This document shows, one piece after another, positions 48,282 through 59,882 of a stretch of 64,000 bases of DNA. The stretch comes from Siphonodentalium dalli (Eukaryota > Mollusca > Scaphopoda > Gadilida > Siphonodentaliidae): NCBI GenBank assembly GCA_032622095.1, contig CP136063.1:120176723-120240722 (forward strand), given 5' to 3'. The translations under genes were made by a program, and so were the position numbers. Each line of letters begins with the position of its first letter. Within the stretch, counting starts at the first letter, position 1. The notes below the pieces were generated by a model that saw nothing but the letters and a program-made list of their open reading frames with translations, did not search any database and had not been told where the DNA came from.

Positions 48282-49432
48282 CCAGTGTTGACTCTATTGT
48301 TTAAACCAATGCGCCTTGGGTGCGCATAACGCTGAAACCCCTTAGGTATATACTCTATGTTGACCATTTTATGGAGGTTTAATAAATTTTTTCTAATATT
48401 GAGAACCGGTGTGCGTGTTATTAAACATGTTTGCTTAACCTAAGTGCGTGGTGTTCGAAACCGTTGTACGAGTTCTTGCAGAAATAATACTGGATTTCAA
48501 AATGCATACCGTATACATGCCTTTCATCTTGTTATAATATCTGGGTTCAACATATAAGTATGCTGAGATGCTAGCCTATTTGGAGACAAATAACATACAC
48601 TCAAAGAACGGCCGACAGGGTCTCACCTAACGATTGAAATCGTAAACTTGGAAATTATTCAAGAAATAAGGTATATAAATCTCTTTTGTGACACGATTAT
48701 TAAGACATTGTTTCGGCAATGGATTACTTCTTCCCATAGATGGTTCATTCTCACGCCTTTTTTAATTAATCTGATATGGATAATACCATTGTTTTGTTTA
48801 ATACACACCGATTTTGTGCAGTAGCTTCGACGTGAAAATAAAAACAAATGACCGTTGTACTTAGTTTGCGTAACCGTAGATCGAGTTTGCGTAACCGTAT
48901 ATCGAGTTCACGGATCTCCAGTGTGATTATTACAACAGGTAAAGAAAGATAATTGGATATGGAGATTAAACACCATGCACCCAAACAGACTTAACACCAG
49001 GTTTAACCATACATTTGCACCATACCTTTGCATAATGCCAGAAAAGTGCGGGAAATCAGAGCAATGTCGCACGTCACCTCGTCGCCAAACTTAACGTTAT
49101 TGGGCCAAATGAACTGATGTATTGTCATTATATAATATTGTTTACATCGAAGATTTAGCTGTCTCCCTTATATTAAATACTGAAGAAGGCCATGATGTCG
49201 AAAGCTTCTAAATTGAGCTATCTGCTGATTATATATTTATACGACGTCCCTGCAATCCCATGACATATGGGATGGATCTTTAAGCTTATTATTATCTAAT
49301 CCATTATCAAACTTGTTGTGAATGGTGCATAATTACATTTCATTCAAGCCAAAAACTCTGTTCTCAAACAAATATTCTAACACCATCTACAACTGATTGA
49401 ATAACAGCTTCTTGATTCCAAGCCAGTAAATA

Positions 49433-49664
49433 GTGTGTCTGTCATTTGCAGAATGAGGACACAGAGGGTGAATTTAGTGAAACTCCCCCACACAGCAGGC
49501 TAGCATACCAAATTACCCTCTGGGAACCTCATTGTGCCTAGGCCTCATCTTCTGGGAAGTATCTGAAGTATCAAATTAACATTGTTTTTAGTTACTTCTG
49601 TGAATTTGGTGATGCGTCACTAAATTCACCCTCTGGGGACTCATTCTGCAAATGACAGACACAC
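49433..49664. mobile_element. TA-flanked MITE, family 2, copy 1
   Basis: GTGTGTCTGTCATTTGCAGA...CACAGAGGGTGAATTTAGTG and the inverse, with TA on both sides (49431-49432 and 49665-49666). A second, truncated copy is at 54696-54803. Confidence 0.75.
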
Positions 49665-49891
49665 TATATGCAAGCTTGCTTGATTCAGAATCATGCTGCA
49701 TTCTGTCTATTTATGGTATTTTAATTTGGTTAACAAAGAAGATCGTTCATCAGCTGGCAGTTTGGTTCAGCTTTATACAGCTTTGCCAGTCAAAATTGCG
49801 CCCATCCTGTGCTTTGAAAGTCAGTAGCTGGGAGAGCTACCAAAATAAAAACTAGTCTGAAACATATATCACTATCTCTGTATTAATTTAC

Positions 49892-50035
49892 CTAACGGTA
49901 TCCTTCCAATCTGGTCTTTGTGGAGTGGGTTAGCACCATTCTGAAGCAGCACCTTCACTGCTTCATAAGCGAACTGTGAGGCAGCTATGTGTAAGGCCGT
50001 ACCACACTCAAACTCAGCACAGGTACTGTCAATAT
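49892..50035 (-). CDS. CLIP4: CLIP3/4-like gene: third ankyrin exon
   Basis: Acceptor TTTGTTTCAG and donor GTAAAT, phase 1 in and out. It encodes DSTCAEFECGTALHIAASQ, then EAVKVLLQNGANPLHKDQIG, a canonical ankyrin repeat (TALHIAA, LLxNGANP). The TCxxF-x-x-GTALHIAA wording matches the same region in CLIP3/CLIP4. Model residues about 176-224. Confidence 0.92.
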
Positions 50036-50099
50036 CTGAAACAAAAAGAAACACATAAGCAGCAAAAACACAATTCGCACACAGAGTTGCACTTTTGGG

Positions 50100-50430
50100 A
50101 AGTTCTACAGTGCTTTGATAACCTTCACATTTCTTACCTAGTGATTTGAAAACCTTTACATTTTTAGTGCTTTGATCACCTTTACTTTTCTTATCTTGTG
50201 ATTTGATAAACTTTATATTTCTTAGTACTTTGATAACCTTTACATTTCTTACATAGTGATTTGATAACCTTTACATTTTTTACAGAGTGCTTTGTACACC
50301 AAAACATTTCTTGTCCACTGTCTAGTGGTTTGTGGACCAATACATTTCTTACCTAGTGCTATGATAACCTTTACATTTCTTACCTAGTGCTTTGATAACC
50401 TTGACATTTCTTACCTAGTGCTTTGGTAGC
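50100..50430 (-). repeat. 31-bp minisatellite that repeats the CLIP 5' splice site
   Basis: On the minus strand the unit is AAAGCACTAGGTAAGAAATG followed by TAAAGGTTATC. The first unit contains the last ten coding bases and the donor of the 50415-50670 exon. Eight to nine further, partly decayed units follow in the intron. Perfect CACTAG/GTAAG junctions stand at 50415 (real), 50384, 50353 and 50138. Using a later one would add 31-bp steps and shift the frame. Confidence 0.85.
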
Positions 50431-50670
50431 TTTGAGAAGTATTTTTATCACCGCAACAACATCAAAGAAAGCAGCATAATGTAGAGCAGTCATGTTTGTC
50501 CATCGACATCGAATATTAACATCGGCTCCCTTCGATATAAGCATGGAGGCCACATGGGCTGCAGTCTCAGAATCACCCATTCCTCCAGCCCCACTCTTAC
50601 AAGCATAATGCAATAGGGTCATGTCTGTTAGTCCATCTCTGTCATTAATATTAGCACCTCTTTTCAGAAT
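50415..50670 (-). CDS. CLIP4: CLIP3/4-like gene: first ankyrin exon
   Basis: Acceptor CCATTTTAG and donor GTAAGA. Starts in phase 0 with ILKRGANINDRDGLTDMTLL, then HYACKSG, DVNIRCRWTNMTALHYAAFF and KILLKATKAL: two ankyrin repeats. The RWTNM-ALHYAA-FD string is characteristic of CLIP3/CLIP4. Model residues 91-176. The donor is the head of a minisatellite of splice-site copies. Confidence 0.94.
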
Positions 50671-52379
50671 CTAAAATGGCAAAGCATTCAAATAATTGAT
50701 GTCACGAATATCAGTTGTGGAAAGCTGGCAAAATCAACACCCAAAATTTAAATTATTTCACTATGATACTACATTGTTGCAGTTCAATCAGTTTTGATAA
50801 AGATAGACTATTATGTAAATTATAAACAGTTGTGGGCATCCAATCAGTAAATGATACCACTGGAGAAGAATATCTTAGGCAATGCCGAAGCCATTTGCTG
50901 AAGCAAACTGGGCCACGGTAAAGGGTTGCCGTAGCAGATTGCCGAAGCCAAACAATCTGAATTAAAAGGGCTGCATGTATACTTTCTGTGGCCAAAGAAG
51001 AACATCTTAGAATATTTGACAAGGAAAAGATTGCTATTTTGCGATTTATTTTGATACCATCAAAAATACTGCAGTGACAGAATTTGATGAACCAGGAAAA
51101 TGCTAGAAATGTGATGCATTCAGGCTCATTTAATGTTATGGATGGATATGGCTACCGTATCTCATGTACATGTAGCTACTTCATGTATGCATGCATATAT
51201 AATTGAACCATGACCATACAACCACTCCCTCTTTATCCATACACCCACTCCATTACCACACAGTCAACACATGTATACATATACACCTATCAATGAAAAT
51301 ATAGCACTCCAAGTATACCAATAAACCCTACCATAACCATACAACACCTTCGTGTATACCATTACACCCCACGGGTGACCACACAGCCGCTCCGTGTATA
51401 CCCATACACATCACCGATTTGATTAATTGACATGCTTTCGAACCCGTGTCCTGTTATTACATGTTAAATAGAAGTCTTGATTATGAATATAAATCTGACT
51501 TGATTTCTGTGTGATATATGTCCCTGTTTTATTAAATTTTTTACATTCCCATTGCCACATACAACCAACAACAAAGAATGGGTGAAATTATTAGTCAATA
51601 AATGCTCTCTAAATTCGTAGAATTGTTTTCAACTCAAGACTAAGTTATCCTTATTACTATATGTATTATCGACAAAAACTTTCCATGTAGCTCATTATTT
51701 ACAAGAATTTTGTTGTATCAAGTACATACGACGTTTGTCGTGTCAAGTATATCAACAAGGACATATTGAATTAGCAGATGCTCTTCAGATCACGGTTTTA
51801 CTGAATCCAACCATTTACTTGATAGAGATGCTCACTATAATGTAATTGATCGCATAAGAACAATTTGGCATTGGACATATGTTTGTATTTAACAAAACAA
51901 GACAGTCAATGACTGTGGGGTCGCTCACCAGACTGCATAGACTGATAAGACTGGAACTCTGGAGACCACAACAGTCAGAACTTTTCATAATCACTTTAAA
52001 AGAAGTAGATCTAAACAGGATATGTGGCTAGAGAGAGACTAGATTGGTGAAAATCCACCTTGAAATTACCAACTGTACACTACTGATCACCCTCCTCCAG
52101 CTCAACAAGTCCCCTCCCGACCGGGCTCCAAACTCCCAAGTTTTAGGTTGGAATTTCACAACCGACACCTCAAACTTTCTCAATTGTTGGAAATTTCCAA
52201 TCTCACAAGCGCCTTTTTCTAAAACCATTTAGATATGTTTGAAGCCCAATTATCCATAGACCCAAAACACAATACATGTATGTCAGATTAATCAGTCAGG
52301 TGGTTCCAAGGTAGATGTTTTAATGAATTTGGTATTTCAATGATTTTATTAGACACAAAAGTGTGGACTCCCCATAGCC
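50671..52379. other. CLIP intron; 39-bp satellite patch at 51200-51415
   Basis: Mostly unassigned. At 51200-51415 about five units of the ACCATGACCATACAACCACTC / GTATACATATACACC satellite recur, the same repeat as in the 22960-24470 array. Confidence 0.6.
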
Positions 52380-54620
52380 CTGCCATTTCTTGACAGGTTG
52401 ACCTCATTTTAACAAATCTGAATCTCAGTCACTAAAGGATCCTCCTGATTCCTACATACTATATGTAAGCTAAATAGTCCAACCTCTCTTGAGAAGACAT
52501 TTTAAGAATTACTATAGAGACATATAGTTATGTCCCTGGTCCCACCCTATTTAACCTGTTAACCCCATCTGAATAAATTTGAATCCTAGACACCAAAGAA
52601 CCCTTCATACATATATATATCAGTAAAATAGACCTGATGGTCCTTGTGAAGGAAGCATATTAACCCTATGAACCCGTAACACCGATATTTAGGTGCAAAC
52701 GAACCGTGACTATATCCCGTAACACCGATATTTCGGTGCAGCGACGACATATTTCGGTGCAGCGACGACATGATTCGGTAGCAAATTTATATATAGTATA
52801 ACGAGCGTCAGCCCCACTGATTTATATTTAAATGGCCCCCACATATGTCAGCGGCGCCCATGGTGTGTTTGGAATGGTTGGCCGCTAGTATCGGGCAGAA
52901 ATATATAATCTACAAAAACATACAATATTTTAAGCGAACTGTGCAGCTATATTTACGGCATATAATTTTGTGTTCCCCGTGTGTGTACAGAACAGACATA
53001 ATTTAGACACACAATTTCAGTTTAAATTACCATCGCGTATATTAATCAGTGTTCTGCTACATATGGGGAAGGGTCTATCGCATATCAAGTTGATTTATTC
53101 GCGCATGCGCAGACCAGCGCAATGGCAAATAAATGGTTTATAACGCACTTATACTTGCCCGACATACCCACCAATATATATATATTTAAATGGGCCTATT
53201 GAAGTCAGCGCTGGCAAAGGTGTGTATATGGATTGGCTGCCCGCTAGAAATGAGTAGGAAAATATGCGCATGCGCACAGGATATAATTTTTTTTTATAAA
53301 TCCGTTTAAGTGAAATGTGGCGCTTTATATGACATATAGTTGCATGTTCACATGTTAGTACATTAGACACAATCTAGACAGCTTACTTGAACAATGGGGC
53401 CACGATATGTTACGGGAAATTACGTTGTTTCTGGTCTCTGTAATATCAGTCTCTGTTATGCCACATGCAAAAAGTCTATCGCATATCAAGTTGACTTACT
53501 CGCGCATGGTCAGGTATATTAAATTTCACATAAGGATATTGGTTGCATCGAAACGCAATTCGCCGATGTACAAAATTTTACAACGTTATAAGCTAGTATT
53601 CGTTTATCCTGCAAATTTCGGGTAGTTGCCTAGTAACCGTTTCTAAGGAGAGATCGGGTGGCAAAGTCTCCCGATCTTACCACGATAAGTGGTTCATGCA
53701 TAGCATGTCTGCACAGTTTTAGGTAGGTGTCCCCTTTGAACATAACCAACACCATGTGAATAGACACTGTCTAAATTAAGGCAAAACATACCACTGAATG
53801 GTTTGTGCAATGATGTTATTCGATCATGTGTGGTATTTGCTTAGCAACCGTTGCTACCCTTAAATGGGATATTTGGTTCACTATTCTGGTCGGGTATATC
53901 TCAAATTTCACGTTAGGGTACGTATTACCTGCATAAAAAACGCAATCGCTGGGGTTGAATTACGACGCTACATGTATAAGCTATATTTACATTTTCCAGT
54001 TAATTCCGGGTAGTTGCCTAGCAACCGTTACCAAGAAGTTGCCGCGAGGCAAAGTCTCGCGATCTTATAATGATCGCTGATCCATGGGGGACAAACCTGT
54101 AAAGTTTCAGACCTGTGCCACAATTTGAATATAACCAACACCATGCGACTGGACAGTCTAATTTAAACGGAAATACCACTGGGAGCCCCGTGTCAGGGTG
54201 TCGGTCACTGTGGGGCATCAGGGTTCAAAGGGTTAAGAGGGAAACTGTCCTTCGCTTGGCCCCTATTTGACCAGGTGACCCCATTTTAAAAAATCTGAAT
54301 TGCAGCCAAGGAAGAACATTCCATGCTAAATAAGCTAACTAGTTCTTGCAAACATATTTTAAGAATTACTGAAATAGTTAAATCTCTGGCTCTGCCCTTA
54401 TTTGACTTTGTGATCCCATTTTCACAAATCTGTCACCCAAGGTAATTTCATACCAAATATAAGCAAAATAGGCCATTTGATTCTTGCATAGAAGACATAT
54501 CATGAATTACTATGGAGAGAAAGAGTAATGTGGCTGGCCTTGCACCTACTTGACCTGGTGACCCTGATTCAACAAATCTGAATCACAATCATCAAAGGAG
54601 CAAGCCTGCAAATAGCGTGT
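52380..54620 (+). repeat. Family D units, split by a TTAA element
   Basis: Units of about 170 bp with AACAAATCTGAATC, TTTAAGAATTACTATRGAGA and TTTGACCWGGTGACCCCATT. One unit is cut at GGAAGCATAT by the element at 52664-54232 and continues with TAAGAGGGAAACTG. Further family D units are at 57330-57690. Confidence 0.65.
52664..54232. mobile_element. 1.57-kb TTAA-flanked element built of internal duplicates
   Basis: TTAA at 52660-52663 and 54233-54236. The ends are CCCTATGAACCC and the inverse GGGTTCAAAGGG. The inside holds diverged duplicates: CTATCGCATATCAAGTTGA at about 53078 and 53477; TTTAAATGG blocks at about 52829 and 53183; and GGGTAGTTGCCTAG blocks at about 53620 and 54008, each followed by GGCAAAGTCTC and AACCAACACCATG. 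No transposase. PiggyBac-like by target site. Confidence 0.8.
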
Positions 54621-54695
54621 CTGTTCCTACATTGTACATGCCTGGTCTCAAGCAACACAATGTATTATACAATCAAGCCTTGAAATAGTGTGATA

Positions 54696-54803
54696 GTGTG
54701 TCTGTCATTTGCAGAATGAGGTCCCCAGAGGGTGAATTTAGTGATGCTATCCCGCACAGTGGGCTAGCATCACTAAATTCACCCTCTGGGGACCTCATTC
54801 TGC
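54696..54803. mobile_element. TA-flanked MITE, family 2, truncated copy 2
   Basis: Same left end as 49433 (GTGTGTCTGTCATTTGCAGA) and two arms meeting near 54755-54770. The right terminal 20 bases or so are missing after CATTCTGC. Confidence 0.7.
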
Positions 54804-57329
54804 TAAGGGAGCATGTCAAAACCTCTTTCGCATATGCGAAAAAAGTGCGAAAAATGTGGCGTCGTTTTTTTCGACATTATCGGAGTTTTTTCGTCATTAT
54901 CGCACGCCGTAACGTTCTACGTTTTCGTCAATTTTTCGTCATTTTCGCTGTCTTGGTTTCGATGTTTTCACAGTTTTGTTTCGCAGTTTTGCTCAAATGT
55001 TCGCTGTTCTGTTTCGACATATTATCGCAGTGTTTGTTTTCGTCAAGATCGCAGCATTATATCCGTCAATATTGCTGTTGTATCGATATGATTGGCAGGA
55101 CAGTTTGTGTTCAATAAATACTCCATAGTCGCAGTTTTATACTATACTGATGTGTCGCGAACGGGAAGATGTCGGTGTCCATGCTGAAATTTCTCAGATC
55201 GGAGTTTTTATCATATGAATTCCATTGATTTAATCGGAGTATTCTCCGATATGAAAACAATTCCGATTTGATCGGAGTTTATATATGTAGGCCTATTAGT
55301 AAATTTCTCCGATCTTCTGAAATCTCCGATTTGGTTAATATCGGACAATTCAAACTTCGTTTAATAATGAACTATTATTAATAGAAGATTAAAGTCCCAA
55401 ATAAATATTCCCAGACCCAATTTATATAATACAATCATTTCCTACGTTTTGATGTCACACGGTGGCCGCAAATCCGTGGGTTTACAGCAGTGATATTGCA
55501 TCACTGGTTTACAGTAAATATTACAGTACAGGATGAAGTCCCCCTAAATCTCGAGCAATAATTGCTACACCGTCGCATTATTACTGCAGAGTGGTACCGT
55601 AAACAATGCAAATTTTTATTTCGAAAATCGTTTTTGTGTGTGATTATGTAACTTGTCTTCACTTTGGGTAAACCATCACCATTTAATTGTGCGAACTATT
55701 ATGAATAAAAGAATACAGCCAAGGACGACAATAAATTATTCCACAACCCCGATTTATAGTATACTTTCCGTATGCCACGTAGAGTTAATTTCTACAGTTT
55801 CAGTCTGTCTTTCTAGACCAGACACATATTTTAATGTGCAACATATTTAACACATATTTTAATGTTTACGTCATCGTCGCATTCTCGTTTTATTCTATGG
55901 CATTCCGAAAGTACCATAAACCCGGTGGTTGTTTTGTTGTAAGCAATGCTTCCATTTTCGCAATTTAAGTATGAAAGTAGTTTAAGTAGTTTCGTCTTTG
56001 GGTATCATTGACTGGCAGAGGAGTTGAGTGTTATGTTTTTCTCGATTCTTTATTGAATGAATGATAAAAACATGGATAATGATATACATACCATTATAAA
56101 ACAATGAACTTAGGGTATATGGCTATATATTTCTGGCGTTAATACAATGTGATGAGGGCTTGTTCTATATCGGGCCTATGGCTTCAAATGCTGGATGGAC
56201 GGTTGTCGCTCCCGTTGTGGGTGGGTGCAGCTGATTTAAAATTTCTGTGTGATTTCATCTTTTTTCTGTTAGATGTGTGATGCCTGGGGTTGTGAAAACC
56301 CTACCCTCTTCGTACTGTCGACCTGTGTAAACTGCTGGTCTAATATTTTCCCAACTGCGTATATATATGTCCACTAACGATAGATCTATTCGATTTAATC
56401 ACTGTTTCTAGCCATGATCGAACTGATATTATGACATCAAATCGCTTCATTTTGGAATTTCATATATCAGATGTGTTGGTTTTGTCCAACGAGTTAAACC
56501 ATTGTTCACTAATTGAGAAGACATCACGACAACAACAACAAAACTGTCGCACAGTCCACGCATAGTTGTGAGGACCGGTATACGTTATTATATGTCAGTA
56601 GGCCTATATGTTTGTATAGCCTGTTGCTAAATGTCACCGCTTCACACATTTGGAATGGGTTGACTATTGTTTAATTAGGACTCGACGAACTCATATCTAT
56701 CAAAACAGTCGAACTGTCAAGTCATTGTACTTGTGTGTTAACCGCATAGAGTTGTTTGTATGGCCTTTGGCTGAACTTTATTTTCCTTCACACAATTCAG
56801 CCAATCAAAATTCAGCTGGCATCTGCGGATTACGCAGAAGGCAAAAATAAATGCGCGAATTTACAAAGTGCGACAACATCGTATCGATGTTTTAACTTTT
56901 CCGTCAACTTTTCGTCATTTGCGAATAACGATCAATGTTTCTACGTCGCGAATGTTTATAAAAATGTCAGATTTCACTTTGACATGTGTAGGCATACCCC
57001 GCATAGTTAGAGCCAAAGTAAATACTTCTTATTAATGATTCTCTTTCAAGAATTTGAGTAAATTTTATTTTTGGGACCAGGGTGGCAGAAATTTGAGTGA
57101 AGGGCCAGGGGGCACAACCTTCAGAAATGTAATGGCATTAGTTTTTCAATTTTCAAAAAATGTTAAACAATATATATATATAAATGACCATGGAGTTAAA
57201 TACAATTTTTTAATATTTTAATAAAAAAAACAATTCCACATTTTTTTTTAAATATTCGTTTATTTTTTAATATATCATTTCTTTTCTTTTCTTTTCTTTT
57301 TTGGTTAAAGAGTTGAATCTAAAAAAAAA
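54804..57329. other. No gene recognised
   Basis: CLIP intron. 54840-55070 is rich in TTTTCGTCATTTTCGC-like phrases (degenerate, TCG-rich). At 57281-57300 there is a (TTTTC)n run. ORFs here show no motifs. Confidence 0.45.
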
Positions 57330-57690
57330 TAAAATTTTAGTTATGTCCCTGCCCACATTTGACCCAGTGACCTCATTTGAACAAATCTGAACCCCAGTCA
57401 CCCAAGGATCCTTCATACCAAATGTGAACCAATTTGGCCTGATGGTATTTGAGAAGAAGATGTTTAAAAGAATTACTATGGAGGGAAAGAGTTATGGCCC
57501 TGGCTTCGCAGCTATTTGACCCAGTGACCTCATTTGAACAAATCTGAATGTGAGTCACCTAGGGAACATCCACACCAAATATGAACCCATTCGGTCTTAT
57601 GGTTCCGAAGAAGATGTTTAAAGAATTGTTGACGGAAATGGACGGACGACGGACGAGGAGTGATGACTATATATTCGTCTCAGGTGAGCT
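57330..57690 (+). repeat. Family D units with 3' end
   Basis: Two units (TTTGACCCAGTGACCTCATT, GAACAAATCTGAA, TATGAACCCATTCGG) followed by GACGGAAATGGACGGACGAC and TATTCGTCTCAGGTGAGCTA, the likely 3' end of the family. Confidence 0.6.
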
Positions 57691-59611
57691 AAAAAAACAA
57701 ACATAATTTTTAAAAATCCATTTTCTTTTATTTTCAGTTAAAAATTTCAAATTTTCTTATTTTTTTGGCACGAATTTCAAAACTTCGCATTAAATATGTG
57801 ATTGTGTAAGTCAGGCAGACTCGTTCGTGGACACATCGTTTTGTATAATCATTACACTTGGATGATAAATGACACTAGATGGTGAGAAAGTTATCTACCG
57901 GTACCATGTGAAACATTGAACTGTGTTTACATTTGTATACTCAGTCTCATTTGGTATAGGGCTAGCCAGTGTGTGGCTTAATTTGGCGTATATGCATGTT
58001 AGAGGCATGTTTTGTATTAATATAATGCTGTTATCCATGACTTGTGAATGATTATAGGGTTAAAATGATTTTAAATGGTTTCATTGACACATATGGCAAG
58101 TGACTACGTATGTATGTCTGGGCAAAGTAAAAGTCAACTAATCCTTGAATATTTAGTTTGCATGGTGCCATATTGTGATTGAAGTGTGGCATGTAGGTTG
58201 AATATAATTTATTGGGTGGAGTTAGTTTTTGTCCTAAATATGCTGCATATAATATCCATTCATTGTGTTTTTGGAATATTCCGCATACATGCATTGCCAT
58301 TGCATATACTTGATATACTCAGAGTATATATCACTTTGCATTCAGTTTCAAATTCAGAGCAATTGAAATCCCATTGTTTTATTATGAATTTTGGCAATTT
58401 CAAGGCCGATTTTCAAAAACATAATACGAAAACAATACATAATATTTCCTTCAGTGTACAAAATTATATTCTGACTGAATTTGATCACAGAAAAATGATC
58501 CAGACTCGATCTGATGTCATAGTTGTGCGGGTTAGACAATATCATAAAATCCTCCAAAAAATCATGATTTTGTGTGGGTAGGGTTAAGTGTTATTCAATA
58601 TTTCAAACTTATCACAGCTTAAAATTCTGGACTCTTATAGTGTCGTAAAGTGTAATCAATGGTGATGTTTTCAGTACAATTCTGCTGTTTTCAGTACAAT
58701 TTTGCTGTTTTTTGCACTGGTTCTACAATTTGAATGAGATTTTTCTGAAATATGTAGCCATATGTCAGGAAATTATATATCGTTTTGTAGATTATCATAT
58801 TTTGAACAACATACATCAATTTTAGCCCAGTGGTCCTCCATTGACTGCCATCTTTGGCAGTAGATCATACTTGGGTAAAATCCTATATTTTAATAAGGGT
58901 GATATAGTGATCTCCCGTAGTTTTCACCATGTTTTGACACTTTGGCAGCCTGGCAACATGTATTTTCTATTGCGGGAGATAATAGCCTTCAATTTGGTAT
59001 ATAGAAAACTTTGTTTGGTTAAAGTGGAGCAAAAGTTATCTTTTTTTTATTTGGCCCAAGGACTATTGACCCATAAATGGCCCATAAGTCTAAAATAATT
59101 TTTTATTCTTTATTTATTGTTTTATTCTGGTTTAAAGTTGCCTGTTTTAGAGGTATTGCATTTAATATCGCATGTTAGTTAGCCCACTAACCCTGATTTG
59201 GTGTGTTTTTGTGAGCTTGATTTTGCCAATTAGGCTAATAACTCGTCAATTAAATCATCAACTGAAACTAATTGAAAATGGAAGGAATTTTCCAGGTCTC
59301 ACCACAATTGCCACGTAGATCGGGTAAACGGCAACACACTTTTGTTTTACCTAAGCTATAGGAAGGCATCTTTGTTTCTCTTTGACCTGAATTCTAATTA
59401 GCACTGAACTTCTGAAGAGAATTGCAGCATGCATTACAGCAAGCAGTGATTGGCTAAACATTGTATAGGGAAATGAAATCAAATGTTATATTGGTAATTA
59501 TGTTAGACTCTGGATAGAAACTGATCTTGTGAAGACTGACTGTAAACTGAAACTCAGAATGAGCAATTGACCATTATTACTAATGTCTAATACATGTATT
59601 GTCTATCATAC
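57691..59611. other. No gene recognised (CLIP intron)
   Basis: AT-rich. An open stretch at 58186-58581 lacks family motifs and coding composition. Confidence 0.45.
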
Positions 59612-59882
59612 CTCATCAACAAGTAACTCTATATTCTGTTGTGTCTGTGGTGTCCACTGCCTAAGAATGGCAAATATCTCCGGAATCGATGCACTGGGGT
59701 AATTGAGGATTTCACGACAGCCTGCACAGTTTGGATCGAAGAATGATAACTCAAGTCGTCTGCAATTATCACAAAGTGGAGGGTCGACACATGGATGGAT
59801 CATGGACTTGCTCCGTGATGGCGATAAGGAAATTATTTCAGTGCTGGATGATCCAGACTTCTGCTCTGTGTCGAACGTCATT
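59612..59882 (-). CDS. CLIP4: CLIP3/4-like gene: N-terminal coding exon
   Basis: Encodes a CAP-Gly linker of the CLIP3/CLIP4 (RSNL) type, which associates with microtubules and, for CLIP3, trans-Golgi membranes. The acceptor TTTTTTCAG lies just before AATG, so at least one untranslated exon must lie upstream. ATG is at 59881. The first 40 residues are Ser-rich. Then LSFFDPNCAGCREILNYP and IFAILRQWTPQTQQNIEL match the conserved CLIP3/CLIP4 N-terminal block (SFFDPN, EIL, AILRQW-PQ-QQ). Donor GTATGA follows DE in phase 0. With the other exons the model has ankyrin repeats about 91-224 and one CAP-Gly about 276-347. Vertebrate members have two or three CAP-Gly domains. Confidence 0.92.

Larger units (their letters stand above)
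45097..48925. mobile_element. 3.8-kb nonautonomous element with terminal and subterminal repeats
   Basis: Terminal inverted repeats CACACTGGGGATCTGTGAAC and CACACTGGAGATCCGTGAAC extend to 24 bp with two differences. Subterminal motif CTCGTACAACGGTTTC or close forms recurs near both ends (45113-45145, 45513-45530, 48460-48476, 48851-48905), inverted on the right. The 8-bp flanks TCCATTAC and ATTATTAC share only five bases, so the target duplication is unresolved. No transposase ORF. It holds two other elements and two minisatellites. Confidence 0.65.

Noticed and set aside
44438-49891. A missing exon between the ankyrin and linker exons of the CLIP-like gene
   Set aside because: The phases join directly (G plus AC gives Asp) and the joined text aligns with the family without a gap.
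54698-55117. 139-codon plus-strand ORF
   Set aside because: It starts inside a MITE and runs into TCG-rich degenerate sequence; no motif, no exon signals.
58186-58581. 131-codon plus-strand ORF
   Set aside because: AT-driven composition, no family motif, lies in a CLIP intron.
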